From contig NOWV01000076.1 of NCBI GenBank assembly GCA_003344405.1, positions 124,001-188,000 on the forward strand: a stretch of DNA of 64,000 nucleotides. The letters are read 5' to 3'. The DNA comes from Trichoplax sp. H2. Its lineage: Eukaryota > Placozoa > Uniplacotomia > Trichoplacea. Position 1 is the first letter of the stretch. Every line of letters starts with the position of its first letter. The position numbers and the translations under genes were made by a program. Positions 1 to 11,765 of the stretch are shown here, in pieces. The notes under the pieces were generated by a model, which was not told where the DNA came from, did not search any database, and worked only from the letters and a program-made list of their open reading frames with translations.

Positions 1-860
1 TACTAGGCCACAATCAAAATCACTTATCAGCTACGGTAGTGTATCACCACTGTTGCAAGAGAATCAAGTGATGATAATAAGAGCCTGTAGGAAAAGCCTA
101 TTTTTTTATTATTATTATATCGTACTTTACTGTCAATAACCATGCTGTAAGTCAATACTTGAAAGTATCGCGATTTCTTTCTACTTTTATAAGCATACAA
201 CCGTTAAAGCGATCGTATCCATTCTTTCACGTTGAAATTGGAAACGTAAAGCGTCTCCATTGTCGATAATTCATTCCATCAAGCAACAAGAAGAGACACT
301 CCCGTATCCATTTGACAACATAAAGCTTGATAACATGAAAAATTTCGGCACGGTAGTTGCCCTTCCATCAAGAATAGCCCTTTCGAATGTCGATAGAATC
401 AAAAAATCCTCTGTTGATTGCCTCCTACCTTTACTTCTCTAGGGTAATTCTGCAAGTAAACAGGCCTAACAAGGGTCTAGCTTGAAATCTCGATTGCTTG
501 GAATTGATTGATAAGCTGGAAAGAACGTTGTAAGAAACCCGGCAGCCTCCTTAACGCTGAATAGTAGCGATGCTTTTTTCAAGGCCAAAACTGCAGCAAT
601 CGAAAATGATCAATGTTGTATGAAAATTAATACCGTACAGACCTAGAAACGACATGACAACACCTACTGGAAGCCAAAATATGGGTTGGCCAACTTGGAT
701 CGACGGACACCTTGGCAACGTCGTGAGTGTCATGCCAATGCGCCCCAACCCATCCGACACATGAGCCAATCGATTTCAGCAGAAATTTCTTTTCAATTCC
801 AAACTTGTATGGAATTCGATCCCATCTAGACGCTGAGCTCATTCGAAGGTGTTGAGTACA
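1..860. other. Left-end sequence without a supported gene
   Basis: No exon set or family match could be assembled here. Bases 1-540 are ordinary AT-rich sequence. Bases about 550-850 are richer in GC and hold two overlapping minus-strand frames of about 70 codons that resemble nothing I recognise. It could be a decayed gene or part of the repeat block that begins at 861. Confidence 0.5.
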
Positions 861-1593
861 TACAGTACAGTATTATGCTACTACAGTGTCCTGTACTGTA
901 CACTGTAGTCGACAGTTGAGTACTACTGACCGGTACCGAGTAAACTACGGAATGGAACGGAACGCGGATGCGCACTTCAGCTTCTCGCGGAATGCGCCTG
1001 CGTAATTCGTTCATTCCGTAAAAGCGTGTAAAATACGGAACGTGATAGTGATGATACTATACTGTACAGTACATTCCAATACAGTACAAAGTACAGTACG
1101 TGTACACAGTACTGTACTGTAGATCGATCCAGCATGGGTTAACAGCGATGAATACATGGCTGAAATGGCATACAATCGAGGATTCATTATGCATATTGTA
1201 CCACATTCAAAGGAAATTGTTGGACTTGAAACTCAGCAATGACAATGTGGTATGCCATATTGCATAAAAAAGCATGTAAACCCATTTCAGCGATGGACAG
1301 CACAGTTCTAGACTGGGATTCATACTGTAGCTGTTAACAGTACAGTACTGTACACTGTACAGTACAGTCTTAGACTAGATTACGTCATCGCGAGTACTTT
1401 AATCGAGACCAGTGCAAGGTCACACCCTTTTTCCGACAAATGATAATAATATTGATCACAGGTTGAATTAATAATGCAGTAGTAATCACTTTCTTCGGTA
1501 ATAAGAAGCAAAGTGATTTCAATTTCCTCATCGAACTAACTTATCAATAGCGCTATACCGCTCTCCTCCCCATTGTGGCTAAAAATGAAGATG
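861..1593. repeat. Duplicated segment, copy 1, before the gap
   Basis: About 733 bp that recur, nearly identical, directly after the N run. Shared landmarks are the opening TACAGTACAGTATTATGC, a CGGAATGGAACG stretch, the ATCGATCCAGCATGGG block and the closing CCATTGTGGCTAAAAATG. The copies differ mainly by insertions or deletions inside CTGTAC/TACAGT runs. Either this is a true tandem duplication or two alleles were placed next to each other by the assembler. Confidence 0.85.
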
Positions 1594-1613
1594 NNNNNNN
1601 NNNNNNNNNNNNN
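1594..1613. other. Assembly gap (20 N)
   Basis: Twenty consecutive N bases lie exactly at the junction of the two repeat copies. The round length suggests a placeholder of unknown true size. The palindromic repeats on either side are a likely cause of the assembly break. Confidence 0.98.
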
Positions 1614-2409
1614 TACAGTACAGTATTATGCTACTACAGTGTCCTGTACTGTACACTGTAGTCGACAGTTGAGTACTGCTGACCGGTACAGAGTAAACTA
1701 CGGAATGGAACGAAACGCGGATGCGCACTTTAGCTTCTCGCGGAATGCGCCTGCGTAATTCGTTCATTCCGTAAAAGCGTGTAAAATACGAAACATGATA
1801 GTGATGATACTATACAGTACAAAGTACAGTACGTGTACACAGTACTGTACTGTAGATCGATCCAGCATGGGTTAACAGCGATGAATACAGTACATGGCTG
1901 AAATGGCATACAATCGAGGATTCATTATGCATACTGTACCACATTCAAAGCAAATTGTTGGACTTGAAACTCAGCAATGACAATGTAGTATGCCATATTG
2001 CATAAAAAAGCATATAAACCCATTTCAGCGACGGACAGCACAGTTCTAGACTGGGATTCATAGCTGTTAACGCTGGATCATTCGACAGTACAGTACTGTT
2101 CTACAGTATACTGTACTGTACTGTACAGTACTGTGCGAATCTTACAATGAGCACTATACTGTACAGTACTGTGTACAGTACAGTCTTAGACTAGATTACG
2201 TCATCGCGAGTACTTTAATCGAGACTAGTGCAAGGTCACACCCTTTTTCCGATAAATGATAATAATATTGATCACAGGTTGAATTAATAATGCAGTAGTA
2301 ATCACTTTCTTCGGTAATAAGAAGCAAAGTGATTTCAATTTCCTCATCGAACTAACTTATCAATAGCGCTATACCGCTCTCCTCCCCATTGTGGCTAAAA
2401 ATGAAGATG
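1614..2409. repeat. Duplicated segment, copy 2, after the gap
   Basis: About 796 bp matching copy 1 (861-1593) in the same order and orientation. It carries extra CTGTAC/ACAGTA sequence around 2085-2180, and lacks about 30 bp of the same type found near 1060-1085 in copy 1. After 2409 the sequence becomes unique. Confidence 0.85.
1858..2082. mobile_element. Foldback (MITE-like) element within the repeat
   Basis: The left arm contains GATCCAGCATGGGTTAACAG, and a little further in GGCTGAAATGGCATAC. The right arm contains the reverse complements in mirrored order: GTATGCC, then CCCATTTCAGCG, then CTGTTAACGCTGGATC. This imperfect long inverted repeat of about 225 bp, with no coding capacity, is the usual form of a non-autonomous foldback or MITE element. 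A matching element lies in copy 1 at about 1128-1336, where the outer right arm is shorter. No target-site duplication was established, because CTGTAC palindromes flank both ends. Confidence 0.5.
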
Positions 2410-3611
2410 AAAAGAACAACCCATGAGACAAGAGGGATCTTTAAACCAGTGGTACGGTGCTGGTAGGACTAATCCCAAAATAGAGACGGACTTCAGCTGT
2501 GACCGTACAGTACAGTATAGACAACTTGACTGGCCTAACTCCACGTACAGTACTGTATACAAAGTATGTTGAATCAATTGCCATTCATAAACGATCAGCA
2601 GCAGCTGATCGAATTCAAAACTGGAACGATTTTGACTGTCAGAATTATGTTCAAGCTTTAATATTTTAGTTTCATCAATCGTTTATAACGTGCAATTGAT
2701 TTACACAAAGAAATTTCATTCACATAGAGTTGTATGGTTATTGAATTCTTTGCATGTCTTGAAAAATAACCAATAAAAGGATTCAATTGAAATTTACGAT
2801 TGCTGAAAACGAAGAGAAAATCGCCAACGAAAATAATAATTTACTGCACGTAACTTGCTTGCTTTATTGCAAGATAAATCAAGAGTATTATATGTTTACT
2901 AATCTACAATCGGTAAGATATCTGATCTACAGAACGGTATTCATGATGGCTGTGTACATACTATGGAGTGCATGAAACAAAGTGATCAAAATACGCTTAT
3001 ACTGTACTTGTAGCATACACGTTGACGAGCAATGCACCTACAAGTACAATATAGGATACAGTGTGTTGAATTTTCATTATTCCTACAGTTATTTGTATCC
3101 AAGCAATTTATATGTATTATTATTGTTTCTAGTACACGAGTAGATTTCCCCTTCAAAGAAACGGGGGCATATTCTACACCAAGCAATACATCAAAAGAAA
3201 ATTCACAGCTAGATTATCCTTCTATGTATGCTATGTATATTCAGTCGGTACACCAATCAGTATAATTAATCGACGTGACGGTGCCTTAGCGAGAATTATA
3301 TTACGCATACAAATATGGAAAACGATATATTTTATTACAGAAAAATTGTACATCGCAGCTACAAGAGTAGCACGTTAAGCATCATGCATTTATGGCTGAT
3401 ACTATATAAAGTAGTAACTACTGGAACATTTGAGTCTCTGAATAGATAAGTCTTAATATTTTTATTACAACATATTGTACTAGGACTGTGAGTACGTAAA
3501 GAAAATCTATCACTGGTTTGGCGTCATCCCTTTGGGCGAAATCATTTTTTTTTAAGCAGATGATCCATATAGTATCATCCGTATAGAAACTCTATGAATT
3601 AAAGTAAAAAT
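2410..3611. other. Intergenic, between the repeat block and A1
   Basis: AT-rich sequence with a few more TACAGTA palindromes near 2505-2560 and a related stretch near 2995-3060. Several frames of about 60-80 codons overlap here on both strands without splice logic or family resemblance. The 3' untranslated region of A1 probably lies in the last few hundred bases. Confidence 0.5.
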
Positions 3612-5741
3612 TTATCTCTGCAACGAAACCTTATAATTTGTAGCAAATGTGTATAATGGTACAAATGGAGCTTTATTGTTATCGTCGCTTGTTTCTTCCA
3701 AGTTTTCTTCCTGCTGGCAAAAACCATCAATACATTCCATGTAGCTTAGCATTTGCGGTATCAATTTTGCTAAAATGAGCACACAGCAGAAAGTTAAGAA
3801 TCGATCAACTAAGATATTGAGATATCATTCCAGTATCCGATAAAACTTATCACTTTCACAGTGATGCGATACATGTAATAAAATTATTCTACCTTTATTA
3901 CAGCTAGTGGACGAATTGGAAGGTAAAATCTGCGAATCAGATGGTAGGCTTCCTGGTATAGAAGGCTGTAATGGTGATTCCGCTTGTGATTGGCATTGCA
4001 TTTGCATAGGAACAGTTCCAATAATAAATGGCAAGGATATATGTAAGCAGTCGTCCGTAGAAACGATAGCAAACACCTTTTAAAGTCGAAGAGAAAAAAT
4101 CGATTATTAATTTTTACAAATTGTAAAATTTGTCCATGAATAACATATGCGTGTAACGTACAATATTCAGTAATAACACTCTGAATTAGAAATATATTGA
4201 TTACTGGAAATACTGAAATAGATAATATATCATGTCTGTAAATTTATCAATTTTAGTGTAGCTTAAGCTAACTTCTTATACAAAAGAAAGTAGTTGAAAG
4301 AGAGCTACCTAGTACAGCTAATATCTCAGTTACGTAAAGTTCCATTATCAATCTGAAACTGCATTACCATTAGTTCATAAGTTACAGATATTAAACTGCT
4401 GGATTGGATGGTAGGTGGAACCGCAGGAAGATAAATAATTTCATTCTGCCAATTAAACAAATGGCCAGGTAAAACCTTGGAACGTGATTCATGTTCATAA
4501 TAGCATTTAATGGCTCTCTGCGAACGACCTAATGTCGACATATTTATTGGACGATTGTCAATATTATGTGAACTGATCATTCCTTTTGATAATTTATCAT
4601 AACGCTTCTTAACGCTTTGCAAAAATCACAACCAATCGAAGTGGTAGCTATACTGTACAATGAGTAAATGCATACCTTGGGCGAACCAGGTAACATATCG
4701 AAATAATCTTAGCTTAATACAATCTACAGTTCTAGAAGATAGATTTTCACATTTCGCATCAAGTATAACTCCTTCGCCAGGACAATAACCGTTACGATCA
4801 ACACACGCCGTCAATTTAACTGGGCCCGATGAGCAGCAACACGTCCTTGGAAACTTTGTTTCATCTCGTTGAGGATATGGACGTTGCTTTAAAATATATA
4901 TGTAATAGATGATAGGCAATATTATAGTTGAAAAAAAAAATGAATAAGCCATCAGTTTGTAGCGGATTACGGCGCTACTAAATTCGTGATTGCCATCGTT
5001 TCTATCCAGTTGATATACACATAGATACAAAAAGTAATTATTATTCAGAAAATTACTAGAAAGTATTAATAGCTTACCGTCAAAGAAGCTTGATTGATGT
5101 CAATACATTCAAGAACTGTAATCATCTTTGTTTGTGAATGTACAGGATTTTCTTCCTTTCTACTAATACTAGCAGTAATTTCATATCGAATATTGCAATT
5201 TGAGCCATGTTCAAAGGATGAAGGCATTCTTGCTTTCGTTGGTAATAGAAAATTAAAGTTATATTTATGCATTCCAGCACTTAAAATTAGATCTTTATCG
5301 TCTCCATAAGCTACTTCCAGCAATTTCATAATTTGAATATATTTGAAAAATGATTAAAAAAGGGAAAGATGGATTAATATAACTATATTAGCCTAGTGTT
5401 TTAGTGTTATCTACATGTATTTAACGAGCGATATACTACACTAGATGTTTGTATAACTCACCGTTACTCAATAAGTTTAAGCAATGATCTAAATATACTT
5501 CCTCCTCGGTAAGAATTTCCGTATCCTGATGAGTTGTAGACTTATCGTCAGTATCATCTACAGAGGTTGTATGAGCAACTTCAATTTTAGTAAAAGAACG
5601 GCCATAGATGCGAGCAGCAATACCATTTACTACCATGGCACTACTTAATTCAATAATAACGGTTCCAGTAATGCACTGATTAGAGAAGAAGACCGGTGGC
5701 TGCTTTGCTAACTTTATATCGAATGATAATAAATTTTCCAT
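3612..5741 (-). CDS. Alpha-arrestin A1 (ARRDC-like), divergent tail
   Basis: Six exons read from high to low coordinates: 5741-5462, 5310-5078, 4886-4676, 4582-4368, 4076-3893 and 3769-3612 (280, 233, 211, 215, 184 and 158 bp). They give 426 residues in one frame. Residues about 1-170 form the N-terminal arrestin domain (PPVFFSNQCITGTV; RMPSSF near the end). Residues about 172-335 form the C-terminal arrestin domain, with a TCCCSSGPVKL entry, DRNGYCPGEG and LPFIIGTVPM. Alpha-arrestins are adaptors that link membrane proteins to ubiquitin ligases for endocytosis. The tail has no PPxY. Where relatives carry it, A1 has LSYMECIDG, followed by FVPLYTF. The 5' ends of exons 2 and 4 were chosen for frame and alignment with the other genes; the exon 4 acceptor has a poor pyrimidine tract. 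Confidence 0.88.
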
Positions 5742-8700
5742 TGCTATTGAAATCTATCGAGAACCTAATGAACGAATCATCGTCATTAAATTAAATTGAC
5801 ATCAGTTACCACCAATTACGATACGAATACCAAAATGTACAGAAATACCAGTAAATTGTACACTGCTATCGATCTCAACTGTTTATCTTTCCATACATGA
5901 CGACAATATTTATCAAGTGATATTTGATACTCAGTAGAATAAAGATTTAAACGTAACTATAATGTCAGTAAATGACCTTGTATACACATTTAAAGTAATT
6001 TTGCTATAAACCCATTGAAAAGGCAAATGTTTCTCATGATACGTTAATATTCCAAATGAACTAAAAATATCGTGGTAAGCATAATCTTCTAATAAGTAGC
6101 ACCATAAACCAGCTTCTAAATATTGAGCTATAACTGCACTTTAGTTCAATCCGAATAATTTTTTAAGAAAGCAATAATTACCTCTATTTAGAAAATTGAA
6201 TGTTTTTTTAATACATGCAAAGAAGATCAGATAATGTAAATCTGGTGACTTCATTCTCACAATGGATATCCAACAGAAATCCAATAAACACTTTAATTTG
6301 AATTACTTTGAAATTGCTACTTATTCTACTTTCTTCTATGTTCCCTGAGTAAAATAAATCCATCATTTTTATAATGTTTTGCTAAGACAGTCAGTCATTG
6401 CTGCAATAGTAATAACAGACTCTGTACAGAATCTAGAGCTTTAAGAGATATAGGATATTGACATATCCTCAATCACAGCAAAGGGCTAATTCGTAAAGAA
6501 TACTCTCTATCTAGATAATGAAGTTGAGTTACCGTCATTAACTTTTGTTGCTACCTTACGCTACTTCTTATAACCAGCATGTTTTTTAATTAAAACTTAA
6601 ATATCAAATCAATCGACAATTTATAACAATTCATTAACGATCTTGTTGATATAAATTTAATCGATGTAAATTTAGTACTTATCAATTAGGTAGAATCTTC
6701 AATTTCGTAGCAATCGGTTCTTACATTATCTGAGGGTGGATGTGGAAGGAGAATTTGGAAAATAATACCAATCCATTTTTAAAGATCTAGCGCTATAAGT
6801 CTCCATGATCCACGCATTATACTCTGTTGGAATCCCTTAACAGCGATATTAGATACCGTGTTCAACTAAAATTATCATCATTTTGTTAAGATTTAATCAT
6901 TTAATGTTATCATCCAATAGGCTTTACATCAATGAATCGGTAAAGAGAGTAATGACTTCTACGGTTGATAAATATTGAAAAACACTACTTGTTATGCCTT
7001 AACTACCATGGCGTTTGTAATTCGAGTATTGTGCTAGTCAACCTATAATGTGCAATCACATGATCTCTAATTGCAACATGTAAATAAGCCTTTTATGGTA
7101 CAGATTGAACAATCATAAACTTTTATTTGAATCACAATAATTTTCAAATAATGATGTAGATAATACAAAACTACTGATTTTATTTTACTACTTTAGTAGC
7201 AATGCAGTATATTAGCCACAGAGTAAAATTAACTCCTCGATGTGCAGATAATATCTTAGTCGAAATATCATTAACATAATACGTCTTCTAATGAGTAATA
7301 GTCAATGCAACGAAATAAGACGATGTAGTACATTATAGGTTAGTGCATATAAGTATACATTATTCGAAATTTGAATAAGAATCAAATTCTTTAACATAAA
7401 ATCTTGATTAATGCTAGTAGCTTCGGACTTTTAAATACACTACAGCAATTACAACTACCTAAAATAAGGCTAGCAGACTATCAACTAAATTGATGTGATT
7501 AAATTTTATTGAGTAATTTACTAAGGCAGCTGTACTATGAGTCTCTGCTATTCCTTTTTAAGAATTCAAAGTTACATTAAGGTTTGCTGCCTAGACAAAA
7601 TAGATATCTATAAACTATTAGGTAGACGAAGATATTGTGGCTATAAATATATTAAGAAATACTGCTAAGTTGAAGATCGCAAATAGTAAGAAATGTGCGA
7701 CTGGTATAAGGTAGTAACAGTTTTAATTTGTATTTAGATTATATCAGCAACAACTGGAAACTACCGGTATCTAATAAATTAGTTAGCTTGCAATTAATCT
7801 CAGAAACCTTGTAAAATATCATCTCATCAGCCCTTTTGATACTATAAATGAAATACCTTGTAGTGCAGATTTATCTGTATCGTTGTTGATCATTGTCTCC
7901 TGTAATACAGGATTTGCAATAGCTTAGCACTTCGCCATTCTGGCTTAAAGGGCATCTTTTAATCCAGTCACGAGAATTACCGTACTCAAGTACCGTAGTT
8001 AAAGATTCAAGAAATTGAACTTATACTGACATACAGGCAGGTAATGAAGTAGTTGCTAAATCAATCACTGCTTTGGAGAATCTACGTTTTACTAGATTTT
8101 AATGTAGTTAAATTTTTCGAAACAGTCACTCAAGAGGTTTAAAAATTAATGATCTATACTTTCAAGTTAAATTGTACTTATTTGACAATCAATCGCATTC
8201 TAAACAGTCGAAAAAAAACTGGCAAACATAGTCTGTACCTATTAGCTGTAGTGGCTTATCTTTCAATAGATCAGCAGCACTGAAGATAACAAGAAAATTT
8301 GTTATGGACGGTACTAGCTTACGAATCTGATGACTAGAATACTACTGACACTTATCAGCAAACCTCTAAATATGATTAACTTGCATGAATGATTTACGAC
8401 ATAATCCAAATATGAACAGTTAATATACGGTATAAAACAGTCTTTCTTCAGTTATTTAAGCAATCATCGTTTGCCTGCCTAGTTTTTTATTCCCGATACA
8501 CAAAATAATATCTTATACAATCATTTCTATGGCTAATCCGCGATAAAATTTAGGATAGATAAATAACTAATTTTTTAATTATATCCATGATATCGTGGTA
8601 GGATAAGCTATTATTGTTATTAAAGAAATCTTCCTTTAGAGACAGTATACATCCATGGTGCCAGTACTACCGAAAGAAGTTTAATTGTAAGTGTGTAATT

Positions 8701-9379
8701 ATCTGAGGTATTTTGATCTATTTATATACTAATAAAATAATTCTTTTAGATAAATCAGAAATAGTACTTTGTTGGTAGATACATGTTGTAATTGTCTGTG
8801 ATAACTGCATTTGGTTAATTCAGTAATAACGTCATCGTATCTCTTGCTAATTTGATATACTAAATAGCGCAATTATTTATTGTTCATAAACCTTTTCATG
8901 TTAACGATAATAACAAACACTGAGAAAATGGAATTAAGTAATATTTCAATTTAGACTATCATTTTGATTGAAATTTTAATGACGAATATAGAAAGCAAAT
9001 GATAAATATAATCTAGTATGACTAAGTTGGTAATATAACGATACTGTGGAGAGATCTTTAACAAATACTGAGCACATTTTTATGATAAAAGTTGACAATT
9101 TATAAATGCTTGGAATAAATTGCATAAATTCCAGTGTAAGTATAGTGATTTCAGCTAATTACAGTAGCTAAGAGATAGGAAAATACAGCGATATTATAGT
9201 ATACAGTAAGGTGTTGTGAACTGAATCTGACCAAAATTCTCTACTAATCTGATCTACATTAAACGCACACTATAAAATATATAGCGATACATTTCATTCC
9301 ATACATGAAATTTAAGTTACATTTAATAATTCATATTTTTCTTCTATCGACAAACTAGATATTACACATAGACTTCAAA
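5742..9379. other. Intergenic, A1 to A2
   Basis: About 3.6 kb of AT-rich sequence. It has no reading frame of 60 codons or more on either strand, and I saw no arrestin-like exon relic or repeat array. The A1 promoter should lie at its left end and the A2 3' untranslated region at its right end. No specific element could be identified. Confidence 0.6.
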
Positions 9380-11765
9380 TTAATCATCTGTAGGTTCTAA
9401 AGTAATTTCTGTAGTATTCATCTCTACTTGAACATCTGATCGATCAACTATGATGCCTTGATCATTGATCATTAAATCGTCGTAACTAGGGAGTTCCCGT
9501 GAGTCTACATAGGCATAAGAAAGGATTTTAATGATGTGAGTAAGTTTAAATATCAATATGTATCATCGCAAAACCATTATCATAAAATAGCCTATAAGGA
9601 CCTTATCGATTTTGTATCCGCAATAGAGATGAACTTGATGTGGGCTGAGTAGTTACTTTGGAGTAAAAATGAAATCAAAATAAGGGTAAACTAATTTATC
9701 TATACAAATAGAAGATACTTCTATAACCTGGAGGCGCTGATATTGGCAACTGGCTGAATATCTCCGTTGATTGGGATCTATTTTCTGAATGCAAAGGAAG
9801 TGTGCCAATAACAAATGGTACAGAAACTTCAATTTCACCGTTATAACATGGCACTTTTACCGCAATCTATGGAAAGTTTAAACAATAAATATAATTAATC
9901 AATGCAATCGAACTTTCATTTGCAGTTACTAGATATTTTTATAACTCCTTAATAATAATGCGTGAGCTTTGCAAAAGATATTAGGCAGACCTTTAATCTA
10001 TAAGTCACGTTTATTATGTCAGCTGATGTGATAGAAGGTGGCATGGCTTTGATTTTTAGCTTGTAATTTTCCCTTTTATATCTCCTTTGTCTATTAGTAA
10101 CATGAGGTGATTTAAATGTAGAGCATATAACTTCTTTTTCTCGAGTAAAATCTAAGAAAAGCCGTTTAAATTGTTTAATTTGAAGTTTTAGTAAACACTA
10201 ATTCTATTTTATTCTAGTATACTAACACTACTCACTCTTAGCTTTCCAACGTATAAAGCGAATTAATATTGCAGTAATTTCTGGTAGAACCCAGTTTGAC
10301 ATATTTTCGCATAAGACATTAAGGATGATATTATCGCCTGGGCAATAACCGGTATGATCTATCTTGGCGGTAAGCTTTACCAATGTCCGGAACCATAGAG
10401 GGTCGCAAATGGTCCTTTGATTTAGCGTGGATTTTGATTCTTGCTAAGAAACAACATCTATTATTAACGATGTTCATCTTTACCACATTTACTTGTCGAA
10501 ATTAATGCAAAATTTCTCATCTCTGAATTAATCATACTTTGATGCCATAATGCTCTAAGTCTATATCACTAATTACCGAATTGTATAATGCATGATCACC
10601 TGAAAATTGATGTTCATTATTTCTCGCTATATTTAACTTAGAATAGCGATACAAATTACTTCCATCCTAAATTGGTAGATGAGATATCATACAGAATATC
10701 CACTACATTTCAAGGCAAATATAGCATCTGAAAATCTAGAATTTGCAGTATTTGATATGAAGTAGATATCTGTACCCATCTTACGCAGATGCTGCAGATA
10801 ATTGTAGTCTACGGTTAGTACAATTAAAGCAGAAATCAAATTTCCCACAGAATAGAATTATCAATAGCTGAACATCTAAGTATTACCCTTCAGATTATCA
10901 ATTCATGTTTGATTACAATAATCATCTCACGTCTAGTATTACTGTTGATAGCAACATCTAATCGAACAAAATCCGCCTATTTTAAACTAAAAAACACACT
11001 ACAATACAGCATAAATCGGTTTAAGTCACTTCTTGTGGCATTGTGGGATAAACCGAAATGCCAAAAGCATGTCATCAAAAGTACTAACCGATAATTCTGG
11101 CTGCGTTACATCAACAGGTTCTATCACTATAATTTTAATATCTTTAACTTCCTCTGGTTTTTCAGGGAGTACAACTCTAGCAAAGACTTTGTAGGAAATT
11201 TTACAATTTTCTCCAAATACAAAGGAAGACGGTATTTTGATATTGTTAGGCAGTTCAAAGCTGAAATCAAACGTATGGTCACCAGTTTGCAGTATAGGAG
11301 ATTCTCGTAAACTGGTGCGATTATCTGGGTTAAAATGCAGCAAGTAACATCAATTTGTAGGGATGGCATTCTATCCTTTATCTTATTAGCCGAAAATCTA
11401 AGGCAACTATTCAATGATTTGATCACTAGTTTAGAAAAGATTATTTTGCCATTGAAGTTTTTAATTATCGATCTAGCTGAAATAATCGACATTTTACCAC
11501 TTCCCCACGCTATTATTTCCTGATCCAGGTAGATTTCTTTTTCACGACACGACCGCTGGTTTCGAGAATTACCAACATTACTATTAATCTCATCTCCACG
11601 AAGCTTAATATAAGTAGAACCCTCTCCAAGAATACAAATATGTATTCCGCATACTCTGACAGGTGCTAACGGAGTGACAATCACATTGCCTGCCACTGAT
11701 TCACCAGGCAAGAAAAGGGCAGGATCCTTGTTTATATTGATATCCACTTTAATTGCTTTAACCAT
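9380..11765 (-). CDS. Alpha-arrestin A2 (ARRDC-like), LPSY tail
   Basis: Six exons: 11765-11498, 11324-11089, 10443-10236, 10151-9991, 9866-9719 and 9504-9380 (268, 236, 208, 161, 148 and 125 bp), giving 381 residues. The N-terminal domain starts MVKAIKVDININKDP, closely like A3, and carries PGESVAGNV. The C-terminal domain has DHTGYCPGDN, MPPSITSADIINVTYRLK and VPFVIGTLPL. Exon 3 lacks the Cys cluster seen in most of its neighbours. The tail holds LPSYDD at about residues 345-350, a one-residue variant of the PPxY ligase-binding motif, and an acidic end. The exon 5 donor is ambiguous: an alternative at 9728 (CAG|GTTATA) keeps the frame and removes three residues. Intron 2 (10444-11088) shows no coding signal. 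Confidence 0.88.

Noticed and set aside
551-842. Two overlapping minus-strand frames of about 70 codons
   Set aside because: They overlap in different frames, have no splice context or family resemblance, and border the repeat block.
826-1767. Matching short minus-strand frames of 62 codons at 826-1014 and 1579-1767
   Set aside because: They are the same repeat read twice, and the second runs through the N gap.
11127-11765. A single 212-codon minus-strand frame over A2 exons 1 and 2
   Set aside because: The frame runs on past the exon 1 donor and loses arrestin similarity. The spliced model matches all paralogs.
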